Of a stretch of DNA of 57,259 bases, positions 8,157 to 18,573 are shown one piece after another. The stretch's first letter is position 1, and each line of letters opens with the position of its first letter. The position numbers were made by a program, and so were the translations under genes. The stretch is taken from positions 1 through 57,259 of the forward strand of contig NZ_QJTE01000009.1 in assembly GCF_003217255.1 (NCBI RefSeq). Reading direction: 5' to 3'. Source of the stretch: Pseudoroseicyclus aestuarii (GTDB taxonomy: Bacteria > Pseudomonadota > Alphaproteobacteria > Rhodobacterales > Rhodobacteraceae). Below the pieces are notes generated by a model, which saw only the letters and a list, made by a program, of their open reading frames with translations, made no database searches and was not told where the DNA came from.

Positions 8157-8468
8157 CAAGCTGGCATGAATGAGGGCAGCTTTGTCCGCACTGCGGACCT
8201 CTGGTGTCTGGACGATGCTGCGCGGCCTTGTGAAAATCCGGTTTGGGGAAGCTGCGCTGCAGCGGGGCAAGCTTGGCGAATGTCCGCTGAGGGCCGGATG
8301 CAGACCAGTTCGGCCAGAACCGTGGAGGTCCGTTAAGGGCCGGACGCGCCGAGTAGCATCTATGTAAGGTCATCTTGCCCGCCGGAGCGCCGCAGGGCGG
8401 CTTCGCGTTTGGTCGCGCCCGAGCCGGAGCGCAGGTCTGGCGCATGTGCGGTCCTGTCGTGTGGAAAG
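8157..8468. repeat. Degenerate dispersed repeat, copy B, in gene-free spacer
   Basis: The spacer carries no gene. Positions about 8185-8240 (GCGGACCTC, then GATGCTGCGCG, then ATCCGGT) align imperfectly with 4215-4265. The GGATGCAGAC and CCGTTAAGGGCCGG phrases near 8297-8343 recur as GGATGCAGAC and CCGCTAAGGGCCGG at about 9951-10045. This suggests a shared, decaying repeat family scattered through the island. The rest, up to the HxlR stop, is unremarkable. Confidence 0.4.
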
Positions 8469-8816
8469 TCACTTTGTCCGGGCTCTTTGGCCCACGATCT
8501 CGGCGAGCTCGTCTGCATGGTGCGATCCCCATTCACACAGTTGAACAAGTGCTTGCGCCAAGCTCTGACCGAATGGCGTGAGCGAATACTCCACCCGAGG
8601 CGGTATCTCTCCGAGGTCGCGCCGCGCGACGATGCCGTCGGCAATCAGCTCCTTCAGTTGCTGGGCGAGAACCTTGTCGCTGACCCGACCGACCGTACGC
8701 CGCAACTCGGCGTAGCGTAAGGTGCCGCGCGCCAGGTGGTAGACTATGAGCGGCTTCCACTTCCCACCCATGACGAAGAGAACCGCATCCAGACCGCAGG
8801 TGAATGGGGAGGTCAT
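8469..8816 (-). CDS. HxlR-family winged-helix regulator
   Basis: The protein has 115 residues from ATG 8816. A TTG 63 bases upstream would extend it but runs through the probable operator. HxlR hallmarks are in order: a Cys followed by a helix and GGKWKPLIVYHL at about 18-29, RYAELRRTVGRVSDKVLAQQLKEL, then the wing VEYSLTPFG and the C-terminal WG. Proteins of this family are small dimeric repressors, some sensing electrophiles or aldehydes through the conserved N-terminal Cys, which is present here at about residue 7. The gene is divergent from the SDR gene at 8911 with a 94-base spacer, so the SDR is the probable target. Confidence 0.88.
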   Translation of the reverse strand: MTSPFTCGLDAVLFVMGGKWKPLIVYHLARGTLRYAELRRTVGRVSDKVLAQQLKELIADGIVARRDLGEIPPRVEYSLTPFGQSLAQALVQLCEWGSHHADELAEIVGQRARTK

Positions 8817-8853
8817 CTGAGCATCCAATTTGCACTTACCTTTTGGTGCATAC

Positions 8854-8879
8854 TGGTCAAGATGTACCCTGATGGTCAA
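8854..8879. promoter_or_regulatory. Paired TGGTCAA direct repeats between hxlR-type and SDR genes
   Basis: TGGTCAA occurs at 8854-8860 and again at 8873-8879, 19 bases apart (about two helical turns), with GTACC between them. The pair sits in the middle of the divergent spacer, the expected place for an HxlR operator controlling both genes. Confidence 0.4.
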
Positions 8880-8910
8880 CTAGCCCGTGCCAGTGCGAAA
8901 AGGAGACATC

Positions 8911-9657
8911 ATGGGCAAGCTTGATAACAAGATCGCCGTCATCACCGGCGGCAACAGCGGCATCGGCCTGAGTGCGGCGAAGCGGTTCGCGGCCGAAGGG
9001 GCGCAGGTCTACATCACCGGGCGCCGGACGAAGGAACTTGACAAGGCCAGCGCCGAGATCGGCGCGAATGTCACGGCCGTACAAGGGGACGTCACGTCCT
9101 CCGAGGATCTGGATCACCTCTTCGAGGTCGTCCGAACGCAGCACGGCCGTATCGATATCCTGTTCGCGAATGCGGGGGTCGGGCAACTCGAGCCTTTGGG
9201 GAATATCACAGCTGCTGCTTTCGACCAGATCTTCGCGGTGAACGTGAAGGGCACCGTCTTTACCGTGCAGAAGGCGCTGCCGCTGATGAAGGACGGTGCC
9301 TCGATCATCCTCACCGGCTCGACAACCGGGATCAAGGGAACGCCGGCTTTCAGCATCTACAGCGCCAGCAAGGCGGCGATCCGTAACTTCGCGCGGAGCT
9401 GGGCGCTCGATCTCAAGGGCACCGGTATTCGCGTGAATGTCCTCTCGCCGGGAGCCACGGACACGCCCGGTCTGCAGGGCGTTGCGGAAGCGGTGGGCGG
9501 TACAACGATGTACGACGCCCTCCTGGCCCAGACACCGGCAGGCCGGATTGCGGAGCCGGAGGATGTCGCCTCCGTCGCGCTCTTTCTGGCATCAGACGAC
9601 AGCGCGGTGATGACCGGTAGCGAGGTTTTCGCGGACGGCGGCATGGCGCAGGTCTAA
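8911..9657 (+). CDS. Short-chain dehydrogenase/reductase (classical SDR)
   Basis: The protein has 248 residues from ATG 8911, preceded by AGGAG at a good distance. Seen: the cofactor motif TGGNSGIG at 12-19, NAG at 87-89, a catalytic Ser in LTGSTTG at about 137-139, and YSASK with Tyr150 and Lys154. The GRRTKE after the second strand places Arg residues where NADP-preferring members have them. It is a cytosolic NAD(P)H-dependent oxidoreductase with unknown substrate. Its divergent HxlR partner suggests induction by a reactive carbonyl or quinone, by analogy with other HxlR-SDR pairs. Confidence 0.9.
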   Translation: MGKLDNKIAVITGGNSGIGLSAAKRFAAEGAQVYITGRRTKELDKASAEIGANVTAVQGDVTSSEDLDHLFEVVRTQHGRIDILFANAGVGQLEPLGNITAAAFDQIFAVNVKGTVFTVQKALPLMKDGASIILTGSTTGIKGTPAFSIYSASKAAIRNFARSWALDLKGTGIRVNVLSPGATDTPGLQGVAEAVGGTTMYDALLAQTPAGRIAEPEDVASVALFLASDDSAVMTGSEVFADGGMAQV

Positions 9658-10106
9658 CAGACCCTGTGGCGACCCAGACCGCAGATGAAACTCCAAACGG
9701 AAGTAGGTCTAGCGGGCCGTTCGGCGTCCTCGCCGAACGGCAGTCTCCGGATCCTGTGCCGCGCTGAGAAAGCTCTTGCGTCGAGATCTCGCCGATGAAC
9801 GGCGGGGGCGCATGCGGACCGGCTGCGACCAGCAAGATGATGGGCACGGCTGATATCAGGCCGTTTCCCTGCCTCGCAATCATGGCGAACGACCGCTCTA
9901 GCGGGCTTCCGAGCAGTTTCCTGCGCCGCGGACCTCGACCCGTTCTGGTCCGGATGCAGACGGGGCCGGCCAGCCTATCTTACGTCCGCTGCTGGCCGGA
10001 AGCATCTGGCACCGGGCCGCTCGCCGAATTCCGCTAAGGGCCGGAAGCGGTTGCGGCCAGGCAGGGCGCCAGATGTCCGCTTCGGACTAGACCGATCGGA
10101 GTCGGG
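9658..10106. other. Gene-free spacer with hairpin and dispersed repeat, copy C
   Basis: No coding region is supported in these 449 bases. There is an 11-base-pair inverted repeat just after the SDR gene (listed separately). From about 9895 on, there are phrases shared with the spacer at 8157-8468 (GGATGCAGAC, CCGCTAAGGGCCGGA). The sequence reads like decayed mobile DNA leading into the IS3 remnant. Confidence 0.45.
9716..9741. terminator. Strong hairpin downstream of the SDR gene
   Basis: GCCGTTCGGCG is followed by TCCT and then by its exact reverse complement: an 11-base-pair stem with a four-base loop, 58 bases after the SDR stop. There is no T-run, so it may be a terminator, a mRNA-stabilising hairpin or a mobile-element relic. 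Confidence 0.45.
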
Positions 10107-10545
10107 CGACCTGCCTTCCAGTGAAATCCCTCACCGCGATGTTGAGTCTGCCGCACCTCGAAGAAGCAGACGACATGAGGAAAAGCCGTTTCACGGATGC
10201 GCAGGTCATCGAGATGATCAAGGAACAGGCTCGACGCACCGCGTCGACGGGATGGCGACGACGGAGGTCTGTCGCAAGCACGGGCTGAGCCCCGCCACCT
10301 TCTACAAGCTGGAGGCCAAGTCGGCGTGATGGAGCTGTCCGACGCCCGGCGGCTGAGGACGTTGGAAGACGATAACGCGACGCTCAGGCGGCTGCTGGCG
10401 GAACGATGTTCGACCACGTGGTCCACAAAGACCTGCTGGGAAGGCACTGACGACGTCTAAGGAGCGGCGGGAAGCGGCGCTCTAGGCGATGCGAGATCAC
10501 GAGGTCTTGCAGCGCCGGGCGTGCCGGCTCGTCGGTGTAGATCGA
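10107..10545 (+). pseudogene. Decayed IS3-family element (orfA and start of orfB)
   Basis: A terminal-repeat-like CGACCTGCCTTCC at 10107 is followed by an orfA starting MRKSRFTDAQ at 10177. The reading then shifts frame near 10240 (continuing EVCRKHGLSPATFYKLEAK), again near 10325 (MELSDARRLRTLEDDN), and again near 10400. It then enters an orfB-like start (RRACRLVGVDR, about 10510-10545) before homology stops. The leader and the MRKSRFT start match the element at 1-95. The multiple frameshifts and the missing DDE region make it inactive. Confidence 0.8.
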
Positions 10546-10666
10546 GTGAGAGCAGGTTGCACCCTTTCTTCAAAATGAAACACTTCTGTCGCTCGCGCTT
10601 CATCAAATTCCTCGATCTTGGCAAATGCACACGAGTGCAATGGAAACCCAATATCCGGGGACTGTC

Positions 10667-12016
10667 ATGCCTTCTCAGAATCTCCTTCGCGGCGCTGGGG
10701 CGCTGCTACTGTCATGCGCGGCCCTTCCCGTGCTGGCTCAGGACTATACCATCACCGTCTGGGCAGGCGGGACTGGAGACGACTCAAACTACCGCATGGA
10801 CGCCATCGACATGGCGGCCGACATTCTCGAACGCGAGGCCGCGATCCGCGGAGAAGAGCTCTCGATCACCGTCGAAAGCCAGGCCTGGTCCGGCTGGGAC
10901 GACTTCAAGCAGGCCTTCAGTCTCGCCTCCGAAGCCGGCAACGCCCCTGACCTGATCGTTTCCGGCCATGAAGACATAGGCCCGTGGTCGGAAGCCGGCC
11001 TGATCGTTCCGATTGAGGATTACGTTTACTTCGACACTTGGCCGCTCAGCTCGATCTACCCCAACCTGATCGAGGTCGCCTCGTTCAACGGCCAGATCTG
11101 GGGCATCCCGCAAGACGCCGAAGCTCGCGTCATGTTCTGGTCCATCCCCGCCTTGGAAGCCATTGGCTGGAGCGAAGACGAGATCGCCAGCCTGCCTGAC
11201 CTCATCCTGAATGGCGAGTTCACGCTCTACGACATGCTCGACGCTTTGAAGGCGATGCAGGACGAAGGCGTGCTCGAGCCGGGCATGGCCTTTGGCCCCC
11301 GCGTGTCGAACGGCCCCGATTACTGGCAGTTCTACCAGGCCTTCGGCGGCGAGATGGCCGATCCCGAAACCGGCAAGCTGGTGCTCGACACCGAGGCGCT
11401 GACCGGCATGTACCAGTTCTTCGTCGATGCCGTCGAAATGGGCGTGGTCTCCTCCACCCATCTCGGCATGGAATGGGACGCCTGGCACCAGAACGCGGCC
11501 GCCGGCAGCTACGGCGCCTGGCATGGTGGCACTTGGCACTACGCCCAGTGGACGAACCAGTTCGGCCTCGAGGACTTCTTCGGCACCGTTGAGTATACGC
11601 TGATCCCCGCCGGCGACGAGAACGGCCGGGCCAACTCGATCACCCACCCGCTGGTCTACCTGCTCACGGCTGCCGCGCCCGAGGAAGAAGCGGCGATCGC
11701 GGCCGAACTGGTGGCCATCGCCTCCGAGCCGCGCATCAACGCGCTGCACGCGGTGAAATCGGCACATCTCGGCATATCCGAAGAAGAGACGCTGGTGCCT
11801 CTCTATGCCGAGAACCGCTGGCTGACCGCCGCGTCCGAGCGGCTCGCGCCCCATACGAACGCGATCCCGAACAACCCGGATTTCGGCACTTACTGGACGG
11901 CGATGTACGAAGGTCTCGAAGCCTCCTGGACCGGCGTGACCTCTGTCGAGGATGCGGTGGCCGAGGTCGAGGCCAGTGTCACTCAGGCGCTCGGCGACGA
12001 TGTCATTGTCCGCTGA
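10667..12016 (+). CDS. ABC transporter sugar/glycerophosphodiester-binding protein
   Basis: The protein has 449 residues. ATG 10667 is preferred over an upstream in-frame ATG because it follows GGGGA and begins a clean signal peptide (MPSQNLLRG, hydrophobic core, cleavage after LPVLA). The mature protein is a cluster B (family 1, MalE/UgpB-like) solute-binding protein: it opens with a strand ITVWAG, has SGHEDIGPWSEAG, and contains an aromatic-rich region GAWHGGTWHYAQW likely to line the ligand site. It delivers its ligand to the two permeases and ATPase encoded next. The downstream phosphodiesterase and phosphatase suggest a glycerophosphodiester ligand, possibly with an inositol head group. 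A sugar cannot be excluded. Its 3' end overlaps the permease start by 17 bases. Confidence 0.85.
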   Translation: MPSQNLLRGAGALLLSCAALPVLAQDYTITVWAGGTGDDSNYRMDAIDMAADILEREAAIRGEELSITVESQAWSGWDDFKQAFSLASEAGNAPDLIVSGHEDIGPWSEAGLIVPIEDYVYFDTWPLSSIYPNLIEVASFNGQIWGIPQDAEARVMFWSIPALEAIGWSEDEIASLPDLILNGEFTLYDMLDALKAMQDEGVLEPGMAFGPRVSNGPDYWQFYQAFGGEMADPETGKLVLDTEALTGMYQFFVDAVEMGVVSSTHLGMEWDAWHQNAAAGSYGAWHGGTWHYAQWTNQFGLEDFFGTVEYTLIPAGDENGRANSITHPLVYLLTAAAPEEEAAIAAELVAIASEPRINALHAVKSAHLGISEEETLVPLYAENRWLTAASERLAPHTNAIPNNPDFGTYWTAMYEGLEASWTGVTSVEDAVAEVEASVTQALGDDVIVR

Positions 12017-13391
12017 TCGCCCCGCAATCTGGACGGCGCGCCGCTCGCGCCGTCCTCTCCGCCGCCCGGAAACGGCGGGGGCGCCTCGCGTCTCCCGCCT
12101 CGGCCTCGCCATGGTGGCGCCCGCGATCCTGCTGCTGATGGCGTTCTTCTTCACACCCGTCGTGCTGACCGGCGTCTTTGCCTTCACCGATATGTCCACC
12201 TCCACCGGCATCAGTCGGGGCTGTTACGTCGTCACACCGACGACCCTTCGCCGGCTTGGCGACCGGGGGCTGGGCGCGAACGACGCCGAGGCCATCTCCG
12301 CCGCCAGCTACGCCGTTGACGAGGCAGGCCTCGCCGCCGCGCGCGACGCGGGCACTGATGCGGCCTTCCTTGCCGATATCGAGGAGCGGCTCACCGGCGA
12401 GACCTTCGAGACCGCGCGCGACTTCGAGCTGGCGCTGAGAGACCTGCCGAATGCGCCGCGCAGCCCCCGTGCGCTGAAGTCGGCCGCTGATCTCTTTGGC
12501 CAGTCGCTGCTCAACCACCGCTTCGTGACTCGCGCCGAGCTGGCCGAGGCCCTCGCTGCCCATGCGCCGGGCGTCGCCGAAGAGATGCGCGAGGCGCTGA
12601 CTGATGACGCCTATACCGGCGCCGTCTTCACCACGGAGAATTTCACCCGCCTCGCCACTCAGCCCGAAACCGGGCGCCTGATCGCCAATACCGCGCTCTA
12701 TGTCGGCGCCACGCTGTCGCTCTTCAACGTGGGGCTCGGGCTCTTCCTCGCGCTGGTGCTCTTCTACATGCCGAAGCCCGTGACCGGCCTCTTCAGCACC
12801 CTCTGGCTCTTGCCCCGCATCACGCCGGTCGTGCTCTACACGATCATGTGGAAGTGGTTCACCTGGGAGGATGGCTTCCTGCCGATCCTCGCCGAGCAGC
12901 TGGGCCTGCCCGCGTTCAACTACATGAAGGGCTCGGTCGTCACCGCCTGGATGACGATGATCGCGCTCAACGGCTTCATCGGCGCCTCCTTCGGGCTCAT
13001 CCTCTTCTCGGGCGCGCTGCGCGCGATACCCGTGCAGCAGCTCTGGGCCTCCGAGGTAGACGGGGCGAACCGGCTGCAACAGATCCGCCGGGTCATCCTG
13101 CCGCAGCTGCGCTGGCCGATCCTTTTCGTCACCTCCTACCAGACGCTGTCGTTGCTCTCCTCCTATGAGCACATCTGGCTCACCACGAACGGCGGGCCGG
13201 GCAAGACCACGACCGTCTGGGCGCTGGAGGCCTTCAAGACCGCGCTGTCGAACTATTCGGGCAACCTCGAATACGGGCTCGGCGCCGCCATGGCGCTGGT
13301 GCTGGTGGTCGTGGGCCTGGTGCTATCCATCCTCTACCTGCGCCTCTTCCGCTTCGGCGACCTCGTCGGCCGCCCCCGGATCGAGTTCTGA
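12000..13391 (+). CDS. ABC permease, MalF/UgpA type, with large periplasmic insertion
   Basis: The protein has 463 residues, about 160 longer than a typical UgpA. The first membrane segment lies at about 36-62. It is followed by a long hydrophilic stretch at roughly 65-228, which is predicted periplasmic, and then five more membrane segments. The ATPase-coupling EAA loop is present as SEVDGANRLQQIRRVILPQL. MalF also has a large second periplasmic domain that touches the binding protein, so the insertion may play the same part, though I see no sequence similarity to MalF's. The ATG at 12000 lies within the end of the binding-protein gene, indicating coupled translation. It pairs with the next permease as a heterodimer. 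Confidence 0.85.
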   Translation: MSLSADRPAIWTARRSRRPLRRPETAGAPRVSRLGLAMVAPAILLLMAFFFTPVVLTGVFAFTDMSTSTGISRGCYVVTPTTLRRLGDRGLGANDAEAISAASYAVDEAGLAAARDAGTDAAFLADIEERLTGETFETARDFELALRDLPNAPRSPRALKSAADLFGQSLLNHRFVTRAELAEALAAHAPGVAEEMREALTDDAYTGAVFTTENFTRLATQPETGRLIANTALYVGATLSLFNVGLGLFLALVLFYMPKPVTGLFSTLWLLPRITPVVLYTIMWKWFTWEDGFLPILAEQLGLPAFNYMKGSVVTAWMTMIALNGFIGASFGLILFSGALRAIPVQQLWASEVDGANRLQQIRRVILPQLRWPILFVTSYQTLSLLSSYEHIWLTTNGGPGKTTTVWALEAFKTALSNYSGNLEYGLGAAMALVLVVVGLVLSILYLRLFRFGDLVGRPRIEF

Positions 13392-13393
13392 CC

Positions 13394-14220
13394 ATGATGA
13401 CCCGCAACTTCTCGACCCTCCCGCTCATCGTCGTGCTCACCCTCGTCAGCCTGCCTCTGATGGTGATGTACGGCTTCCTCATCCTCGACACCTTTACCGA
13501 CGCCCCGCCCGGCGATCTCTGGCCCGACCGCTTCACGCTGGAGCACTGGCGCTTCCTCTTCGACGCCAGCGTCGTGGGGAATGTCTGGCAGGCTGCGGGC
13601 AATTCGCTGATCCTTGCCCTGTCGATGATGGTAATCGTTCTGTCGCTCTCCACCACGGCGGCCTACGCGATCAGCCGCCTGCATCTGCCGTACCGGCGGC
13701 TCTTTCTAGGCGGCATTCTCGTCATGCACGCCTTCCCGGCGGTGACGCTGCTGATCGGGGTGTTCTTCGTCCTCAACTTCACAGGGCTCTACAACTCGAT
13801 GATCGGCGTGATCCTCGTTAAGGGCGCGCTGATGCTTCCCTTCGGCATCTGGATCATGAAGGGCTTTTACGATGCCGTCCCGTGGGAGATCGAGATGGCC
13901 GGCGTGCAGGACGGGGCAAGCCGCTTCACCGTCTGGCGGCGGCTGATCCTGCCGCAGGTGAAGCCAGGTCTCGTGGCGCTCGGCGTCTTCTCGTTCCTAG
14001 ACGGCTGGGGCGAGTACCTGCTGCCGCGCATCCTCGCGCCCGGATCGGAGATGACCGTCCTCTCGGTCTTCCTCAACGAGCTCATCGCGGCCGACCAATT
14101 GGGCTTCGACTTCAATCTCTTCAAGTCAGTGGGCGTCTTCTACACGCTGCCGGTGGTGCTGCTTTTCATCATCTTCCAGAACCGGCTCATGAACATCTTC
14201 GGCGGAGGCACAAAGGGCTG

Positions 14221-14221
<1 letters not shown>
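13394..14221 (+). CDS. ABC permease, MalG/UgpE type
   Basis: The protein has 275 residues, the normal length for this class, with six predicted membrane segments. The EAA loop is EMAGVQDGASRFTVWRRLIL, which docks on the ATPase. Its start is two bases after the stop of the first permease, and its stop overlaps the ATG of the ATPase gene by one base, so the three are one translationally linked unit. It is the second membrane subunit of the importer. Confidence 0.88.
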
Positions 14222-15281
<1,060 letters not shown>

Positions 15282-15285
<4 letters not shown>

Positions 15286-16736
15286 GACCGTCGCTGACCC
15301 ACCCATGGCCCCCTAGGCGCGACGGGCGGCCGCTCTGCATCGCCCATCGCGGCGCCTCCGCTCATGCGCCCGAAGGCACGCCTCTCGCCTTCGACATCGC
15401 CGCCGATCTCGGCGCCGATATGTGGGAGGTCGACATCTGGCTGACCGCCGATGGCGTGCCTGTCGTCAGTCACGACCCCGTCGTGCCCGGAAAAGACGGC
15501 GGGCGGATCGAGATCGCGCACTGCAGCCGCGACGAGCTCGCCCGCCGTCTGCCCGACCTGCCAACGCTGGCGGAGACGATCGCCCACGCGCGACGGCGAG
15601 GGCAGGCGCTCTATCTCGACCTCAAGGCCCGCGGCTCTGGCTCTGCCGCGGTGGCGGAGCTGACCCGCGCCGACTTCGCGCCCGCCGCGCTCGGCGCCTT
15701 CGACGATGCCGAAAGCCGTGCGCTGATCGAGGCGGGCTGCCCATGGCCGGTCACGGTGCTGGTCCGCCTCGGCGAAGACCCCTTCGCGCGCGCCGAAGCC
15801 ACGGGCGCCGACATCATTCACCTCTGTTGGGAGCATGCTGGCCCACGCCCGCAGGATCTCGTCACGCCCGACCTGCTGGCAGAGGCCAAGCGGCGGGACC
15901 TCGGCGTCGCCATCTGGCACGAAGAGCGGCCCGAGGTGCTGGCCGATCTGCTGGCGCTACCCGTCCTTGGCATCTGCAGCGACAACCCCGAGCGGCTTGG
16001 TGGTTTCCACGCCGGACCGGCAAGCGGGATCGAGGTCGTCTGCCACCGCGGCATCAACCACATCGCCCCCGAGAATACGATGGAAGCGGCGCGCCTGACC
16101 TACGATTTCGGCTGTGACTGGCTGGAGCTCGACGTGCGGCGGGCCGCCTGCGGCACGATCGTCGTCATGCACGACCCTACCGTCGACCGGACGACCGACG
16201 GAACGGGCGCCGTCGCCGATATGACCCTCGACGCGCTCAAGCGCCTTGATGCCGGGTCGTGGAAGGGCGCCAAATGGGCCGGTGCAGAGGTTCCGACACT
16301 GGCCGAGGCGATCACGCTCTGCCAGGCGCGCGGGCGGCGGATGTATATCGAGGACAAGGACGTGCCCGCCGACGAGCTTATCGCCCTCGTGCGCGAAATG
16401 GATTTCATGGACGACTGCTTCTTTTGGTCCCCCGATCCGCGCCTGATGCTGGACTTGCGCGCCGCTGCGCCGGAGGCGAGCATCAAGGCCAATGCCGCGC
16501 ATTACGGTGGGTTCGAGGCGATGCAACAGATGATCCGGCCGCAGATCTGCGAGATTCAGGTCGAGGATTGGACGGAGGAGGCACCGCTCTGCCGCGCCAA
16601 TGGGATCCGCCCAATGCTGCAATATTTCGACGACGACCCGGCCATCTTCGACCACATCGCGGCTCTGCGGCCCGAAATGATCAATCTCGACCGGGCGGAC
16701 ATGCTTCTGGCGGCGCTCAGGCGGGGTGAAGCGTGA
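15282..16736 (+). CDS. Tandem glycerophosphodiester phosphodiesterase (two GDPD domains)
   Basis: The protein has 484 residues, about twice the usual GDPD length. It starts at GTG 15282 in the ATPase stop. Domain 1 (about 18-245) has IAHRGAS, MWEVDIW, VPVVSHDP and YLDLK. Domain 2 (about 248-484) has VCHRGINHIAPENT, WLELDVR, IVVMHDPTVDRTTDGTG and YIEDK. Both keep the two catalytic histidines and the metal-binding acidic residues; domain 1 has Asp where the ExK motif usually has Glu. GDPD enzymes hydrolyse glycerophosphodiesters to glycerol-3-phosphate and an alcohol. There is no signal peptide, so it acts in the cytosol on imported substrate. Fused tandem GDPDs are uncommon, and the two halves may differ in specificity. 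Confidence 0.88.
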
Positions 16737-17740
16737 GCGAACGGCAGGTGACGGCCCTTGATGTGGCGCGGCGCGCCGGCGTGTCCCGCTCCGCCGTCAG
16801 CCGGACATTCACCGTTGGCGCCAGCGTCGCCCCCGCCACCCGCGACAAGGTGCTGGCGGCGGCCGAGAGCCTTGGCTATCGCGTCAATTTCCTGGCTCGT
16901 AGCTTGATCCTCCGCCGGTCGGAACTGGTCGCACTCGTCGTGTCCGACATGGACCATTCGTTCCGCGCGAGGACGGTCGACCTGCTTGCTCGTGGGCTCG
17001 TCGCCAGAGGGTATCGGCCAGTGCTGCTGCCTTGGAGCGAAGGCGATCATCCGGCACGCCTGATCGACATGATGCTTCAATACAGCGTGGCAGGCGCCAT
17101 AGTTACCAGCGACACGCCGCCGCATCAGATCGCAGAGCAATCTGCCCGCTGGGGCGTGCCGCTGGTGCTGGTCAACAAGGCTCCGGTCGCTGATCGGTCG
17201 GCCCGCGTGGTGCAGGACACCGAGGCGGCGGGGCGCCTTGCGGCAGAAGTACTGTGTTCGGCCGGCTGCCGGCGCATCGCATATATTGGCCAAGAGCGTC
17301 CTTCATACACCATCCGCGATCGCAGGGAGCATTTCATCGCGGCGGCGCGGGAGCTCGGCTTGGTTGTCGCCGCAGAGGTGGCAGGGGCGGCGCAGAACCA
17401 CTTCGGCGGGATGGAGGCCGCAGAGCGCTTCCTCGCCTCGGGCGTCGCGGTAGATGGTGTGCATTGCTGTAACGATTTTCTTGCCATCGGTTTCATCGAC
17501 GGGCTGCGGCGGGCCGGTCTGTCCACGCCGGCCGATCTCGCCGTCGTCGGCTGTGACGATATCGCCGAGGCGGCGTGGCCGGCCTATGAACTGACGACGA
17601 TCCGGCAGGACGCCGGCGACGTCGCCCGCGCCACTCTCGACGCGCTGATGGCGTGCATCGCCGAGCCAAACGCGCCGGGCAGAACGACAGAAGTTGGCGT
17701 CTCACTTATAGAGCGCGCCTCGACCCAAAGGCCGACATGA
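16733..17740 (+). CDS. LacI-family transcriptional regulator
   Basis: The protein has 335 residues, starting at a GTG inside the GDPD stop (GTGA overlap). The N-terminal HTH (TALDVARRAGVSRSAVSRTF) and hinge (LNFLARSLI-like, VNFLARSL) are standard LacI. The ligand domain from about 60 ends with VVGCDDIAEAAWPAYELTTI, the usual CDD motif. As the sixth gene of the uptake operon it is likely its local repressor, sensing the imported compound or a breakdown product. I could not identify a palindromic operator with confidence upstream of 10667. Confidence 0.88.
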   Translation: MSERQVTALDVARRAGVSRSAVSRTFTVGASVAPATRDKVLAAAESLGYRVNFLARSLILRRSELVALVVSDMDHSFRARTVDLLARGLVARGYRPVLLPWSEGDHPARLIDMMLQYSVAGAIVTSDTPPHQIAEQSARWGVPLVLVNKAPVADRSARVVQDTEAAGRLAAEVLCSAGCRRIAYIGQERPSYTIRDRREHFIAAARELGLVVAAEVAGAAQNHFGGMEAAERFLASGVAVDGVHCCNDFLAIGFIDGLRRAGLSTPADLAVVGCDDIAEAAWPAYELTTIRQDAGDVARATLDALMACIAEPNAPGRTTEVGVSLIERASTQRPT

Positions 17741-18573
17741 CAGATCACAGAGAGCAGGAGAATTCGGTGCAGGAGCGGGCCGGGCAGCAGAAGACAGAGC
17801 AAGAAAGGGCCGCCCGTGTTGCCGCCTGTAACGAGCTAATAGCTGAGGCGGCAGCACTCGCCCTTGGTTGGTTCCACCGCCGATCGGAGCTCAGCCGCGA
17901 CTCCAAGTCCGGCCCGCAGGATCTGGTGAGCCAAGCGGATCGCGAGGTGGAGGAGATGATTCGCGGCCGCCTTACCAGCCTGTTCCCCAGCGACGCCATC
18001 CTCGGCGAGGAGCAGGGAGTAACCACTGGTCAGAGCGGCTGGAAATGGATCGTCGATCCTATCGACGGCACCGCCTCGTTCCTGCACGGGCTGCGCGGCT
18101 GGTCGGTGTCCATCGGGCTCAGCCATGATGGCACGATCATAGCCGGCTGGATTGCCGACCCCGCCGGCGGGCGCACCTATTCGGCGACGCTTGGTGGCGG
18201 TGCCTGGTGCGACAGCAACCGCCTGCAGGTCTCTGGCGCCAGGTGCTTCTCCGATGGGATTATGGCAATCGGCTCGGGTGCGCCGGCGCAGATCGGCTCC
18301 CTTGTCGCCGATCTCCTCAGCCGCGGCGGCGGTTTCCAACGCAACGGCTCCGCGGCGCTCAGCCTCGCTCACGTCGCTGCCGGCCACTACATCGGCTTCT
18401 ACGAGCCGCTCCTTTCTCCCTGGGATTGCGCGGCGGGCCTCCTAATGGTGGAGGAAGCGGGCGGTCGCGCCCAGCCGCACCCCATGACTCGGTCCGCCCC
18501 TGTTCTGACCGCTACCCCCGCGATGTTCGAACCGATGCGAGAGTGGGTCGCCAAGGCAACGGCCGGCCCTTGA
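17737..18573 (+). CDS. Inositol-monophosphatase-family phosphatase
   Basis: The protein has 278 residues, with ATG 17737 overlapping the LacI stop (ATGA). After a polar, Gln/Glu-rich N-terminal extension of about 28 residues come the metal-site elements in order: DLVSQAD at about 62-68, GEE at 90-92, DPIDGT at 107-112, and a late PWD in SPWDCAAGLL. All residues needed for Mg-dependent phosphate-monoester hydrolysis are present. Relatives act on myo-inositol phosphate, histidinol phosphate, PAP or fructose bisphosphate. Beside a GDPD, an inositol phosphate or glycerol phosphate substrate is plausible but unproven. It is the last gene of the operon. Confidence 0.82.
   Translation: MTDHREQENSVQERAGQQKTEQERAARVAACNELIAEAAALALGWFHRRSELSRDSKSGPQDLVSQADREVEEMIRGRLTSLFPSDAILGEEQGVTTGQSGWKWIVDPIDGTASFLHGLRGWSVSIGLSHDGTIIAGWIADPAGGRTYSATLGGGAWCDSNRLQVSGARCFSDGIMAIGSGAPAQIGSLVADLLSRGGGFQRNGSAALSLAHVAAGHYIGFYEPLLSPWDCAAGLLMVEEAGGRAQPHPMTRSAPVLTATPAMFEPMREWVAKATAGP

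Noticed and set aside
10784-12211. 475-residue minus-strand frame opposite the binding protein
   Set aside because: It is a shadow of GC-rich codons; the plus-strand gene has a signal peptide and family motifs, and the antisense product has none.
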